DNA of 64,000 bases from Ridgeia piscesae (taxonomy: Eukaryota > Annelida > Polychaeta > Sabellida > Siboglinidae), in assembly GCA_025642075.2 (NCBI GenBank), contig JAODUO010000853.1, positions 1 through 64,000 on the forward strand. The letters are read 5' to 3'. Below the pieces are notes generated by a model. The model worked only from the letters and a program-made list of their open reading frames with translations, searched no databases and was not told the DNA's origin. Position 1 is the stretch's first letter. Every line of letters starts with the position of its first letter. Positions 45,001 to 56,900 of this stretch are shown here, piece after piece. The position numbers were made by a program, and so were the translations under genes.

Positions 45001-48000
45001 TCGAAAAAAAAGCACAGACCAACTCATCGTTTTGAAGCCGTTGAATCGGTGGAGGACGATTTACATAGAGGTGCGTTACCGCAGGGCGGTAAGGAAGACA
45101 CCGAGGATGTGCTAAGATTTGTGGAAGGGGATGAGGCGACCAACGCATTTGTCGCTCAGCAGAAGAGGGACAAGAAGAAAAAGAAGCGAGGGAAGTCAAA
45201 AGACGCGTTACCGTTGGCGGAGATCGGAGACCTGGTTGCCCTCGTTGTCACGGTGCACAAGGACGGTCAGATCAAGTACAGCGGCGTCAAGATGGAGTCT
45301 AAAGCGGCGACGGACGGCCCAAAGGTGACAGAGTTACCAACCGAGGAGGAAGAAGCCACGCACCCCGGGAGACAGGAGGAAGCTACACGGGATGAGGAGA
45401 TTTTGAACTCGCTGCACGACTTAGCGCAGAACACCGACAAGGAGATGTTGGAAAAAATAATGATAAATAAAATCGAGATGGCAGCACTGGAAGCCCATGA
45501 GCAGAGGAAGAGGGACCAGGACGTGAGAATCCGGGCTGAAAGGAAGAGGAGGAATGAGGAGCGAGAAAAGAAGCAGGCTGAGGAACGAGCAGAGGAGCGA
45601 GCAAAGGAGGCGGAGGAACGAGCAAGGGAGGCAGAGGAGCGAGCAAAGAAGGAGGCTGAGGAGCGAGCAAGGAAGGAGGCTGAGGAGAGAGTAAAGAAGG
45701 AGGCTGATGAACGAGCAAAGAAGGAGGCTGCATCAGTCAATGGCGTGAGCAAGACAAAGACTTCCAAGAAGAAGCGTTCTGGACAGTCTGGTGGAGCTGC
45801 AACCCAGAACAAGTCAACTCCAGACAAGCCACTGGAGCCTGTAGTCAAGGACGGACTACCTGACGGTGGCGGGCTGTTGAATGGCGACGTGAAACACAAA
45901 GTGAAGTTGCGACAGTGTGCAAACTGCAAGCAGACAGAAGCATCATTGAAGTTGTTCAAGAAATGCCAAAAGTAAGTTTGACACAAACACAGCATCTGTC
46001 TGTGTTGCATGCAAACAATGTAGTTATCCTGTGTGATTTTATGTCAGGTTTCATCGTCTGATGTAGTAAAAACTAACTTTCAGTCATTATATTATTAACT
46101 AGGATGAATCCTATCAATGCCGTCTCAACAAACCAACACGGTCCTTCTGCGTGAATGATTCGGGCGATGAGAGTGGGAAAAATATGCTATTATGCTCAAT
46201 ACACATCTCAGAGAGGTCAAGATAGATCACGTTTGGCAGGAAGTGAAGTTGAAAGCACTTTGAGTGATCTCAAACATTATAAGAAGTTACTTTTGCCATA
46301 TTGATCTCTTTGCCATCATATTATTAGTCTTGTACAGGGCTTTGAGCATTTTACTGGAAATTCTGCTTTACAAAATTATTATTATGTTTCAAATACTAAA
46401 GGGGTAAGTCTGATAATTTTATTGATATATTTTGCAAGAGATTCAAATTATAAAGAGCAGTCATATTATATAAAAAATATGGTAAATTTATTTATTAAAA
46501 CATGGTCAAAATATTAGAGCAAATACAATAAAATGATCTTACTGCAAATAAATGTTTAGTTAATTTAGATATAAATTATTCACTCTCCTGTTGTTGTCAC
46601 TAATATAAAGAAAGCTATATAAAGAGATGGACATGTATTGTATGTGAGAATCAATTAAATGGTTCTGCTTCTATCATGACAACTGCTGTTCTGGGTGACA
46701 GGTGCAAGATACAGAAAGTGACAGAAGCCAGTTACTACTGCAGCAAAGAATGTCAAGGTAACACTCGTCATTCATCCTCTTCCTTTCTCCATTCACCTCC
46801 CTTTGTCAGCCAGAATATGTCAAGGTAACACTCGTCATTCATCCTCTTCCTTTCTCCATTCACCTCCCTTTGTCAGCCAGAATATGTCAAGGTAACACTC
46901 GTCATTCATCCTCCTCCTTTCTCCATTCACCTCCCTTTGTCAGCCAGAATATGTCAAGGTAACACTCGTCATTCATCCTCCTCCTTTCTCCATTCACCTC
47001 CCTTTGTCAGCCAGAATATGTCAAGGTAACACTCGTCATTCATCCTCCTCCTTTCTCCATTCACCTCCCTTTGTCAGCCAGAATATGTCAAGGTAACACT
47101 CGTCATTCATCCTCCTCCTTTCTCCATTCACCTCCCTTTGTCAGCCAGAATATGTCAAGGTAACACTCGTCATTCATCCTCCTCCTTTCTCCATTCACCT
47201 CCCTTTGTCAGCCAGAATATGTCAAGGTAACACTCGTCATTCATCCTCCTCCTTTCTCCATTCACCTCCCTTTGTCAGCCAGAATATGTCAAGGTAACAC
47301 TCGTCATTCATCCTCCTCCTTTCTCCATTCACCTCCCTTTGTCAGCCAGAATATGTCAAGGTAACACTCGTCATTCATCCTCCTCCTTTCTCCATTCACC
47401 TCCCTTTGTCAGCCAGAATATGTCAAGGTAACACTCATCATTCATCCTCCTCCTTTCTCCATTCACCTCCCTTTGTCAGCTAGAATATGTCATGGTAACA
47501 CTCGTCATTCATCCTCCTCCTTTCTCCATTCACCTCCCTTTGTCAGCCAGAATATGTCAAGGTAACACTCGTCATTCATCCTCCTCCTTTCTCCATTCAC
47601 CTCCCTTTGTCAGCCAGAATATGTAAGCTCTAAGCAGAATTGTTTTAGAGCTGTGGAGAAATAAAACCTGTCATGTACTGTTAAAACTGGGAACAGCTTT
47701 GAAGTGTCCAAATCGGTGGGCACTGTGACATAGATAATTATAACAAAACATAGATGATATACAGTTCATAATTCATTGAATGTTTCTCCTGTATGACCGT
47801 TAATGTTTCTCCTGGCTGACTATGAATGTTTCTCTTGGCTGACTGTGAATGTTTCTCCTGGTTGACCATGAATGTTTCTCCTGGCTGACCATAAATGTTT
47901 CTCCTGGCTGACCATGAATGTTTCATCGGCTGACTGTGAATGTTTCTCCTGGTTGACTGTGAATGTTTCTCCTGGCTGACCGTGAATGTTTCTCCTGGCT

Positions 48001-48792
48001 GACCGTGAATGTTTCACCTGGCTGACTGTGAATGTTTCACCTGGCTGACCGTGAATGTTTCTCCTGGCTGACCGTGAATGTTTCTCCTGGCTGACCATGA
48101 ATGCTTCTCCTGGCTGACCATAAATGTTTCTCCTGGCTTACCATGAATGCTTCTCCTGGCTGACCGTGAATGTTTCTCCTGGCTGACTGTGAATGTTTCT
48201 CCTGGCTGACCTTAAATGTTTCACTTGGCTGACCATTAATGTTTCTCCTGGCTAACCGTAAATGTTTCACCTGGCTTACCATAAATGTTTCTCCTGGCTG
48301 ACCGTGAATGTTTCACCTGGCTTACCTAAATGTTTCTCCTGGCTGACCATGAATGTTTTTCCTGGTTGACCGTAAATGTTTCACCTGGCTGACCGTGAAT
48401 GTTTTTCCTGGCTGACCATAAATGTTTCACCTGGCTGACCATGAATGTTTCTCCTGGCTGACTAGAAATGTTTCACCTGGCTGACCGTGAATGTTTTTCC
48501 TGACTGACCATTGATGTTTCTCCTGACTGACCATTGATATTTCTCCTGACTGACTGTTGATATTTCTCCTGGCTGACCATTGATATTTCTCCTGACTGAC
48601 CATTGATGTTTCTCCTGACTGACCAGTGATGTTTCTCCTGACTGACCATTGATGTTTCTCCTGGCTGACCATTGATATTTCTCCTGACTGACCATTGATG
48701 TTTCTCCTGGCTGACCGTGAATGCTGTCTTTAACAGCTGATGACTGGGTGGCCGTGCACAAGGCATTTCACAAGACCTATGTCCAGCTATAG
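39080..48792 (+). CDS. MYND zinc-finger protein with long charged coiled coil, nine exons, apparent 1-nt frameshift
   Basis: Exons: 39080-39202, 39880-40024, 41179-41286, 42798-42828, 43325-43379, 44211-44250, 44866-45971, 46702-46757 and 48737-48792, all GT-AG. The start is ATG 39080, because a TGA lies in frame 60 bp upstream. Residues 1 to about 165 are a conserved-looking helical domain (DLIYDDDPLFNTELSQ, FWIRYIMTFRSFTNN, CETRKCMNGPR, NPFFAIETRDVFRRLFGS). A low-complexity linker follows. A charged coiled coil of EAEERAKK-type repeats is encoded at 45535-45730. The C-terminus is a MYND finger: CANC, CQKC, CSKEC, then H-x3-H with His in place of the usual last Cys. MYND fingers bind proline-rich peptides. 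The exons total 1720 nt, one more than a multiple of three, because the 44866-45971 exon appears to carry an extra base. The family of the N-terminal domain is not recognised. Confidence 0.75.
40323..40449. repeat. TA microsatellite flanked by a 30-bp direct repeat
   Basis: 'atacatgacattcacttt' plus 'ttattttctgcat' at 40323-40354 recurs with few changes at 40418-40449. The two copies enclose (TA)n tracts. Confidence 0.75.
40520..40682. mobile_element. Fragment of the GGGTCAAATAC-ended element
   Basis: AAGTATTTGAAATACTTTTC-type motifs end in AATGTATTTGACCCCATG, matching one terminus of the 12950-13842 element. It lies in an intron of the MYND gene. Confidence 0.65.
41452..42003. mobile_element. 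Inverted-repeat element (MITE), about 550 bp
   Basis: The left end, GACAGAAAGAGGCACCACTC, is matched in reverse by GAGTGGTGCCTCTTTCTGTT at about 41983-42002. A second internal inverted pair (ATTTTGAAGGCAATTACTT near 41639 and AATAATTGCCTTCAAAAT near 41773) lies inside. There is no coding capacity. It sits in the third intron of the MYND gene. Confidence 0.75.
43438..43555. repeat. Alternating purine-pyrimidine (CG/CA) tract
   Basis: GTGCGTGC, GTATGCACGCA and (CACG)n(CA)n runs make a stretch that could adopt Z-DNA. It lies in an intron of the MYND gene. Confidence 0.7.
45535..45735 (+). repeat. Coding minisatellite for the MYND-protein coiled coil
   Basis: Imperfect 24- to 27-bp units of 'gaggctgaggagcgagcaaag' type encode EAEERAKK / RKEAEERV repeats. 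The reading frame is open throughout. Confidence 0.85.
46747..47633 (+). repeat. 67-bp minisatellite repeating the exon 8 splice donor of the MYND gene
   Basis: The true exon ends GAATGTCAAG at 46757, and GTAACACTCG begins the intron. GTAACACT then recurs every 67 bp (46758, 46825, 46892 ... 47562), 13 times in all, each time preceded by AGAATATGTCAAG or a close variant. A final partial copy ends 'gaatatgtaagc' at about 47633. Each unit also contains a pyrimidine tract and TTTGTCAG, so every copy has an acceptor-like site, 15 nt of exon-like sequence and a donor. Copies differ by very few bases: some early copies have 'ctcttcc' for 'ctcctcc', and one copy near 47480 has 'tagaatatgtcatgg'. Confidence 0.95.
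47776..48723 (+). repeat. 23-bp minisatellite with CTGAC branch-point-like motif
   Basis: About 41 units of 'gaatgtttctcctggctgacc' plus two bases lie in the last intron of the MYND gene and end 13 bp before the acceptor at 48736. Each unit contains CTGAC, a good match to the branch-point consensus, and a TTTCTCCT pyrimidine run. Units downstream of about 48490 form a variant subfamily ('cctgactgaccattgat'). Confidence 0.93.
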
Positions 48793-50943
48793 TGGTCAAT
48801 TCTCGGTCATCCTGCATCCACACTGAGCAGGTCTTGACCAGATGAGTGCAACTGAACACGAAGGAGAAGCAATCTAGAAGTCTTCACCCGACACGGAAGG
48901 AAGTGTACACTCTTGCAAGTTGTATGAAGAGTTGTATCGTGTGGAGCTGATGTAAATAGACATTATCAGCAGTTACACAATGTTTTGCTTTATAAACAAG
49001 ACAAACTGATTTTCTTGAGTTTGTGTATGCATCTAAGCTTGCACATGTTGTTGTGTATTTTGAGATGCCATTTGATGGTTCTTATCATGTCTTGGATCGA
49101 GTCCTTTGATTGATCTCTCGGTGAATACGAAATGCAGCTTCGTGATTCTTTTACCAGGTTGGCTAGAAAAGTCCTACGTAGGGGACTTTTATAATATCTA
49201 GCATTGGCTATATGTGAATTGACCATGTGTAGCATCACTAGAGTGCATGACGTGTTAGCAGTTGTACTTCTTTGGCAGTCTGTCGAAATAATGATTACTT
49301 ATTGAGGATTTCTTTAGTGATTAGGTGGGTATGACAGGAGGTCAGTGGGCATTTTAAAATGCAGATTACACAACTATGCACATTTCATTATACATAATAA
49401 CTCTGTAATCGACAATGTTGCATGTTTGTCTAAATATGTATATTTAAGCTCTATATTTTAAGGATATGCCACAAGACATAATTATAAGTAGTGTGACGAT
49501 TCAGACTGAAGCATCATATCAAACTGCACTGATACATTCAATGTGTATGTATACATTGATATGTCTGTGTGAACTAAATATATGTATTTGTTTGATATTA
49601 AACTTCGCTGTCAGGCATTACTGTTGTTAGTTTAATCATCTGTGTCATTGCACTGGGCAAGGTGTTGATGTTTTTCAGAATGTTTGTTTCTTGTTATACG
49701 TTCACAAATGTTAACGTGAGGTATGTTCCTTTAATTAAACATCACAGGGTTGTCATTATTAGCAGGATGTTCACTGAAACCATCGTCTTGGAAACATGTT
49801 TTGCATTACAAACGTACCATAATACGTGTAACATATTTAACCAACTAGTAAGAAAGGACAGACACAGGAAATGGATTCACAAGCATTATTCGGGTACACC
49901 TTAGGTGTGCTTTCCCTAATCAGAGTGAAGAGGATTAAGGAAGTGATCCTTAAATGAAAGCTAACCTAAAATTTGGGAACTGTCTGTTTTATTGACTACT
50001 TTGGTGACATTACATGTCTTTACATTGGTTAGTTCCCTAACCTACCAAGCAGTGTGTGACAAGAACAACCAGATGAATTGTGGAAATATTTTATTGTTGA
50101 TTGCTGAATACATCAGAATCGAAGAAAGCTACCCCAACTAACCTTATTGCAACACTACACAAACGCATCCAACGTTAAGTACATCTACATACTCATGTTC
50201 TTGTTTCTCAAGACATTAATTACACTCATGTTCTTGTTTCTCAAGACATTAATGACAACATGTTACAATGCTCTCTCTCCCCTCTCCCCTCTCCCCCCTC
50301 TCTCGGATTTTTGTTATTGGAATATGTCTTTAGAAACATTAAACTTGTGAGATTACGATATGGCGTGTATGTGTAGCAATACAATATATAACCACCTCGA
50401 GAATTGCCACTATTATATGACTAAGCCACCTCCTTGCAACAAGTAAACATCTCATTGATTCTGCAGCTAATGCGGTATCTTGCTTGGTCAAAGCTAAATT
50501 ATTGCAGATTTATTTTTAATTTCTTAGTAGTAACAGTAATACAGGCTCCCAATTTTCACCACGGAAACTTGTCTGTTGTCTCATAAGGACTGCTTGTATG
50601 CATTGGGCAAAGCAGTTGTTTGGGTGGCCATGTTCGTTACGATATGCCACTGTATTTGTTTCAAAAGAAAAAACTGCTTCAGTTATATGCATCAAATGTG
50701 ACATTTGGCAAAACCTGGCACAATTCACAGATGCAACACTCACGGGTATAGGAAAGACCAACTGAATTAAAATACCTGAATTTACACAACTTTAAACATA
50801 ATTTCAATATGACGTGTATATGCAAACTGCGAGCCAACCATCCCCAATGCTTTGCTTTTAGGTCAACATCCCGAAAGTTCTGTATGAGGGTATTGATCTA
50901 AAGGTTCACAGACATGTGTAGACAGAGTCACGCAGTGTCCAGT
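48793..50943. other. Convergent 3' region between the MYND gene and COPG
   Basis: The two genes end facing each other. An ATTAAA at 49597-49602 may end the MYND transcript. On the minus strand, AATAAA at 50514-50509 and 50095-50090 are candidates for COPG. No further gene is visible. A short direct duplication, 'actcatgttcttgtttctca', lies at about 50190 and 50222. Confidence 0.5.
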
Positions 50944-53900
50944 CTACCCTACAGCTGACACGATGACCTCGGAGGCATGAGCGTCAGTGCTACGGACGGT
51001 CAGCTGCATGGTGACGCTGTCATCCAGCACCATCTTGGCACGCACGAGGACATCGTGACCACCCCGGTAGACCCCCGCCAGATACAGGGTGTGTGTGTTC
51101 TTGCCCTCAGCCACCTTGTCTGACCGCTCGCATGGCTGCAGACCCATGAACTGGATCACGTTCTTGACCGCGTCTAAACAACACAAACTCACTCAGATTC
51201 ACACTAATAGAGCATCCACTAAAACATTGCAACATATTTTTAAAATATTTATGTACAAAATAAATAATTCCCCAAAAGTTAGAGAACTATCTCCCAACTC
51301 AAGTTTCGTGAAAGTAATTGTGAAACAAATATGCAGAAATACTGCCACTTAACTTAGTTTCTAGTAATATTTAAACTCCGCAAAAGAAACTCATTTTCCT
51401 GGTTTAAAATACAATATATTTAACTCACTCATCTATCTATTGCAAAAAAAAGCTAAATAACTACATGTGGTTATGAAGATCCCTACAAAAAACAACCAAT
51501 AAATCTGACATGGTCACTGCCATCAAGTTGCACTGCTGGTACAAATAAAATTTACTTGAGAAATAGAAAATGTCAATACTGAAAGTAAATTTGCTTGTAC
51601 CCTACGGAGAACTCACCAGGTAGTGTCTTCATCGTTGAGAGGGCAAACGTGTCTTCGAGTTCGTTCTCCTCGGCCACCTCATCCCAGGAAGCAGCGAAGT
51701 TAGGCTTCATCACCTTCTGTACATGGTCAGCCACAAGTAGCTCAACATCCTCCAGCTGCAACAACATGGATCATGTTTAACAGGTGCATGTAGCTCAACA
51801 CCCTCTAGCGGCAACAACATGGATCATGTTTAACAGGTGCATGTAGCCCAACATCCTCCAGCTGCAACAACATGGATCATGTTTAACAGGTGCAAGTAGC
51901 TCAACATCCTCCAGCTGCAACAACATGGATCATGTTTAACAGGTGCATGTAGCTCAACATCCTCTTGCAACAACACGAGTCATGTTTAACAGGTGCACAT
52001 AGCTCAACATCCTCCAGCTGCAACAACATGGATCATGTTTAACAGGTGCATGTAGCTCAACATCCTCCAGCTGCAACAACATGGATCATGTTTAACAGGT
52101 GCATGTAGCTCAACATCCTCTAGCTGTAACAACATGGATCATGTTTAACAGGTGCATGTAGCTCAACATCCTCTTGCAACAACACGAGTCATGTTTAACA
52201 GGTGCACATAGCTCAACATCCTCCAGCTGCAACAACATGGATCATGTTTAACAGGTGCATGTAGCTCAACATCCTCTAGCGGCAACAACATGGATCATGT
52301 TTAACAGGTGCAAGTAGCTCAACATCCTCCAGCTGAAACAACATGGATCATGTTTAACAGGTGCATGTAGCTCAACATCCTCCAGCTGCAACAACATGGA
52401 TCATGTTTAACAGGTGCAAGTAGCTCAACATCCTCCAGCTGCAACAACATGGATCATGTTTAACAGGTGCATGTAGCTCAACATCCTCTTGCAACAACAC
52501 GAGTCATGTTTAACAGGTGCACATAGCTCAATATCCTCCAGCTGCAACAACACGAGTCATGTTTAACAGGTGCATGTAGCTCAACATCCTCCAGCTGCAA
52601 CAACATGGATCATGTTTAACAGGTGCATGTAGCTCAACATCCTCTAGCTGCAACAACATGGATCATGTTTAACAGGTGCATGTAGCTCAACATCCTCTTG
52701 CAACAACACGAGTCATGTTTAACAGGTGCACATAGCTCAACATCCTCCAGCTGCAACAACATGGATCATGTTTAACAGGTGCATGTAGCTCAACATCCTC
52801 TAGCTGCAACAACATGGATCATGTTTAACAGGTGCAAGTAGCTCAACATCCTTCAGCTGAAACAACATGGATCATGTTTAACAGGTAAAAGTAACTCCAG
52901 GTATAACATGACTCACGTTTAGTATGTACCAGTAGGCCTACTTGTAAACTGTTTGAGATTTTTTAACCGTCCTTTATCCTGAAGCAATGTTAAATCCAAA
53001 AATATCTTTATGGTTTAGCTAATTGGTTGAACAAAATTATGTCAAATATAAAAATGTTATAGCCTAGTTATTACAGAAAGCTTTGTAAAAAAAAAGGTGT
53101 CCGCATGAAGCAGGAGACATACAAGAAGGCATAACATACCACATATTCGTCTTCGTAGCCGTCATCATCGGGGATGCCTGTGTTGGGGTCGCAGTCCTTC
53201 ACAACGAACTTGAGTGTGCAAGTGAAGGACGTCGTCACTGCCTCCCAAATGTGCCCCATTTAGTCTAGTTTTATATTAGTAATAAAAAATTGCAATAATT
53301 GCTTTAAATATAAATAAAACAAATCACTAGGTTATAAAATTGAAAGTGAGGTTATTTATTCCCAACAAGTAAACAAACCATGTGATAAATAAAACTAAAA
53401 AGGATGCCAATGTTTACAATATGCTTTTTTATAACAACATATAAGTGACGTATCTTTACAAACTCGGGGCTAAACTGTTCTTTGCACATTTAGGGCCATA
53501 TAGATTAACAAATTATATACATTCAATGTATACGTGCAATGTTGCTCACCCAAAGGGGTGCCACAACTTACCCTGTGTCGGGTCGTCAGGCAGACGTACG
53601 AGGGTGTATGTGATACCAGGCTTGTCGTAGGGTAGACTTGGGGCAGGAACATAGTTGATGACCTCAAAGTCCTCTGTAGACTCCATGTGCACTGTGACAT
53701 TCTCCAGCACTTGGTCATTGAGGGTGTTAGTGCAGTCAAACTGGCAACAGAAACAATGCACGAAATTCCCGCCAGAAGATGTGATGTGGAAAGCCACATC
53801 GATGTTCAACACAGAAAACAAAATTGTCATAGGACCAATACACTGTACCGGGGTAGTCAGTATCCAGGAGAATGGCCAAGCCCTGAAGCTGTTGAAATAC

Positions 53901-56900
53901 TGTGGCACTTTGCAAGGCTTTCTTGCTGGCAGTATTAGCCAATGGAGTTGATTCTAGATTTCACATTAAAAACACAACTAACTGGGTCCAGTAACTATAT
54001 TTTTTTGTAATCTGATTAATCGTGTTTGGAAAAAACTCAAACACTATCATTCCAATCTATAATCGTACACCACTAACAGTGTGTGACGGCCTCTACACCT
54101 AACACCACTCACCTGGAAGACAATATGGTGTGGGAACATGTGTTTGACGCAGCGGACGGAATATTCCGTCTCCGACTCTGTCAACTCAAGTGGCATCGAG
54201 GAGGACTTGAAGAGAGGACCCAGGTTGGCAAACTGAGGCACGGCGGCCAGTTGCTCTGTCAAACAAACAACAAACTGAGGCACGGCGGCCAGTTGCTCTG
54301 TCAAACAAACAACAAACTGAGGCACGGCGGCCAGTTGCTCTGACAAAAACAAACAACAAACTGAGGCACGGCGACCAGTTGCTCTATCAAACAAACAACA
54401 AACTGAGGCACGGCGGCCAGTTGCTCTGTCAAACAAACAACAAACTGAGGCACGGCGACCAGTTGCTCTATCAAACAAACAACAAACTGAGGCACGGCGG
54501 CCAGTTGCTCTGTCAAACAAACAACAAACTGAGGCACGGCGGCCAGTTGCTCTGTCAAACAAACAACAAACTGAGGCACGGCGACCAGTTGCTCTGTCAA
54601 ACAAACAACAAACTGAGGCACCGCGGCCAGTTGCTCTGTCAAACAAACAACAAACTGAGGCACGGCGGCCAGTTGCTCTGTCAAACAAACAACAAACTGA
54701 GGCACGGCGACCAGTTGCTCTGTCAAACAAACAACAAACTGAGGCACCGCGGCCAGTTGCTCTGTAAAACAAGCAACCAAATTTGTATATTCTAAGAAGG
54801 TCATTATGTTAACAGCTGAAATTAACAGGTCTTAGTACCTTCACCAGTGGGAAGCATTATCAGATAGCTTCAGTATTTTGATATATAAACAACACTTATT
54901 GCTACATCAACTGACCAGCGTAGATGTCCTGTCTTGACGCAGCCACCTTCTCTGTTGCCTTCACTCCAGGTGTCTCTCCTGGCCCCACAGCTGAAACAAC
55001 AAGAGACAACATGAAGTCATAAACGTGACAGACTTGTTACTTTTGTAGAGTGAACACACACACATGCACGCACGCACACACACACACACACACACAGCCT
55101 CGATTACCCAGACTCCAAGAGGTGGTAGCACTTTTAACCCCTCAAATCCGCCTGAGATATTAATGTTCTGCCAATGTTGCCACCAGGGCGGCCTTACCCT
55201 AGAATAGGCTAGAGATGCTGATTGGTTCTCAGGCCAAGTATGATATAAAAACTCAAAGGACATACTTTTATAAGACAATACTATACTATTAAAAGTACTC
55301 AATATCAAACTTACATTCACACAAAATAAACAGAAATACAAACTTGCAGTTGTTTATGAAGCAGGAATTATAGTAAGGAAAGCCTCGATTACCCATACTC
55401 CATGAGGTGGCAGCACTTTTCAGATAACCTTTTTGGCGAAGTTATGCAGCCAAGTGAGAGTTGGTTAAGCAAGTTGGTTAAACAAACAGTACATTAACAA
55501 GCATTCAACCTGTGAATGAGCAGGCAAGAGGGCGTGTGAGGACAGACCTGTTTTCTGCTCCGCCAGTGGCTGTGTGGCCAGTGGAACAGACTTCAGGTCG
55601 AACGGTTTCTCCGCCGGCTCGAGTGTGTATTGATGCAGTGCCCTCTCCAGGCCAATGATCGACACCTGCAAGCCTACAACAGACATGGGGATGTTCCATT
55701 TAACTGTCAGTAGTGTTTGCCGCAACGAGTGTGTAGTACCAGACTCAGATGCTACTGGACTGACCACTGAGTATGTGCTACTAAAATTACCACCAAATGT
55801 GCCACTGAACCTACTATTGAATAGCATTTACTGAACTTACATCAAACACAGAGTATGTGCTAAAAATACCATTAAATGTGCTATTGAACGTACCATTGAA
55901 TATATTTTATTGAACTTACAGCAACCACTGAATATGTGCTAAAATTTCAACCAAGTGTGCTATTGAACCTACCACTGAATACATTTTACTGAACTTACAA
56001 CGGCCACTGAGTATGTGCCACTGAGAGTATGCTGTTGAACTAACCATTGAGAATGTAGGCCGAGTTGAGAGCTGCCTGTTTCTGCTGCAGCACATTCACA
56101 TAGAAGGTGGCCCGGTCACGCACCTCATCATCCGTGTCCAGTTGTGATCTAGCAACCAACAAAGCAATGGTCAGATAACTCTGTCACAGTCTATATCACT
56201 TGGATTGTACAGAATTTATTTCATAATTGTATCATGAATAAATAGCACATTTCATATACTCAACATTCTTTGTATGTATTTGTGTATAAAAATGCTACAA
56301 CAAATTAAGAATCCAAGCAAGATTTGTTTTATGCAATGAACCAAATACATCGAAGCAATTCCTAAACATAAAATGTAATTTTTGTTAATATAAATTGGAA
56401 CATATGAACAAAAAATGTTTAAAAGAAGATATGAGAAAACAGTTCTCACCTGTGTAGCAGGACAATGACACTGGGCATGAGTTCCTCACAGTGGCCTCCA
56501 AACTTGGCGAGTGCCGTCACAGCCGCTGTCACATCAAGGACATCAGGTCAAGTATGAGACACATGCGACATCACACAATAAGGATGGGATGAATCTGGAA
56601 TTTCACTCGAATCAAATCGAATATCCTCAAAATTTCAAAAACAAATCGAACATCGAATTGAATACGAATATTCAGGGTGTCTTGCCGGGACGCAGCATCA
56701 TCCTGAGCCAGAGTTGTTGGCATTGTGGCCATATGCATTGATCTTTTTGTTTACTTTCTGAATTAACCCATTAGCATTCTGCCGATTTTAACGTGAAGCC
56801 TGTGTCTCCTCAAATATTTGACCTAAATGTTTAAACAATATTGCTAGCGCCATTGTCTTTGCTCTAGTGCCTTTATTATTCAATTCTCACAATTGCATGT

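Noticed and set aside
47738..48859. Minus-strand frames with repeated 'VSQEKHSRSARRNIHGQPGE' text
   Set aside because: A by-product of the 23-bp intronic array (69 nt equals three units); no start, splice or domain support.
46747..52895. CRISPR-like appearance of regularly spaced repeats
   Set aside because: Contiguous tandem units without unique spacers, inside spliced animal genes.
54047..54772. A 241-codon open frame of repeated '[14 protein letters not shown]' units
   Set aside because: An off-frame reading of the 42-bp array; only its last part coincides with the COPG exon.
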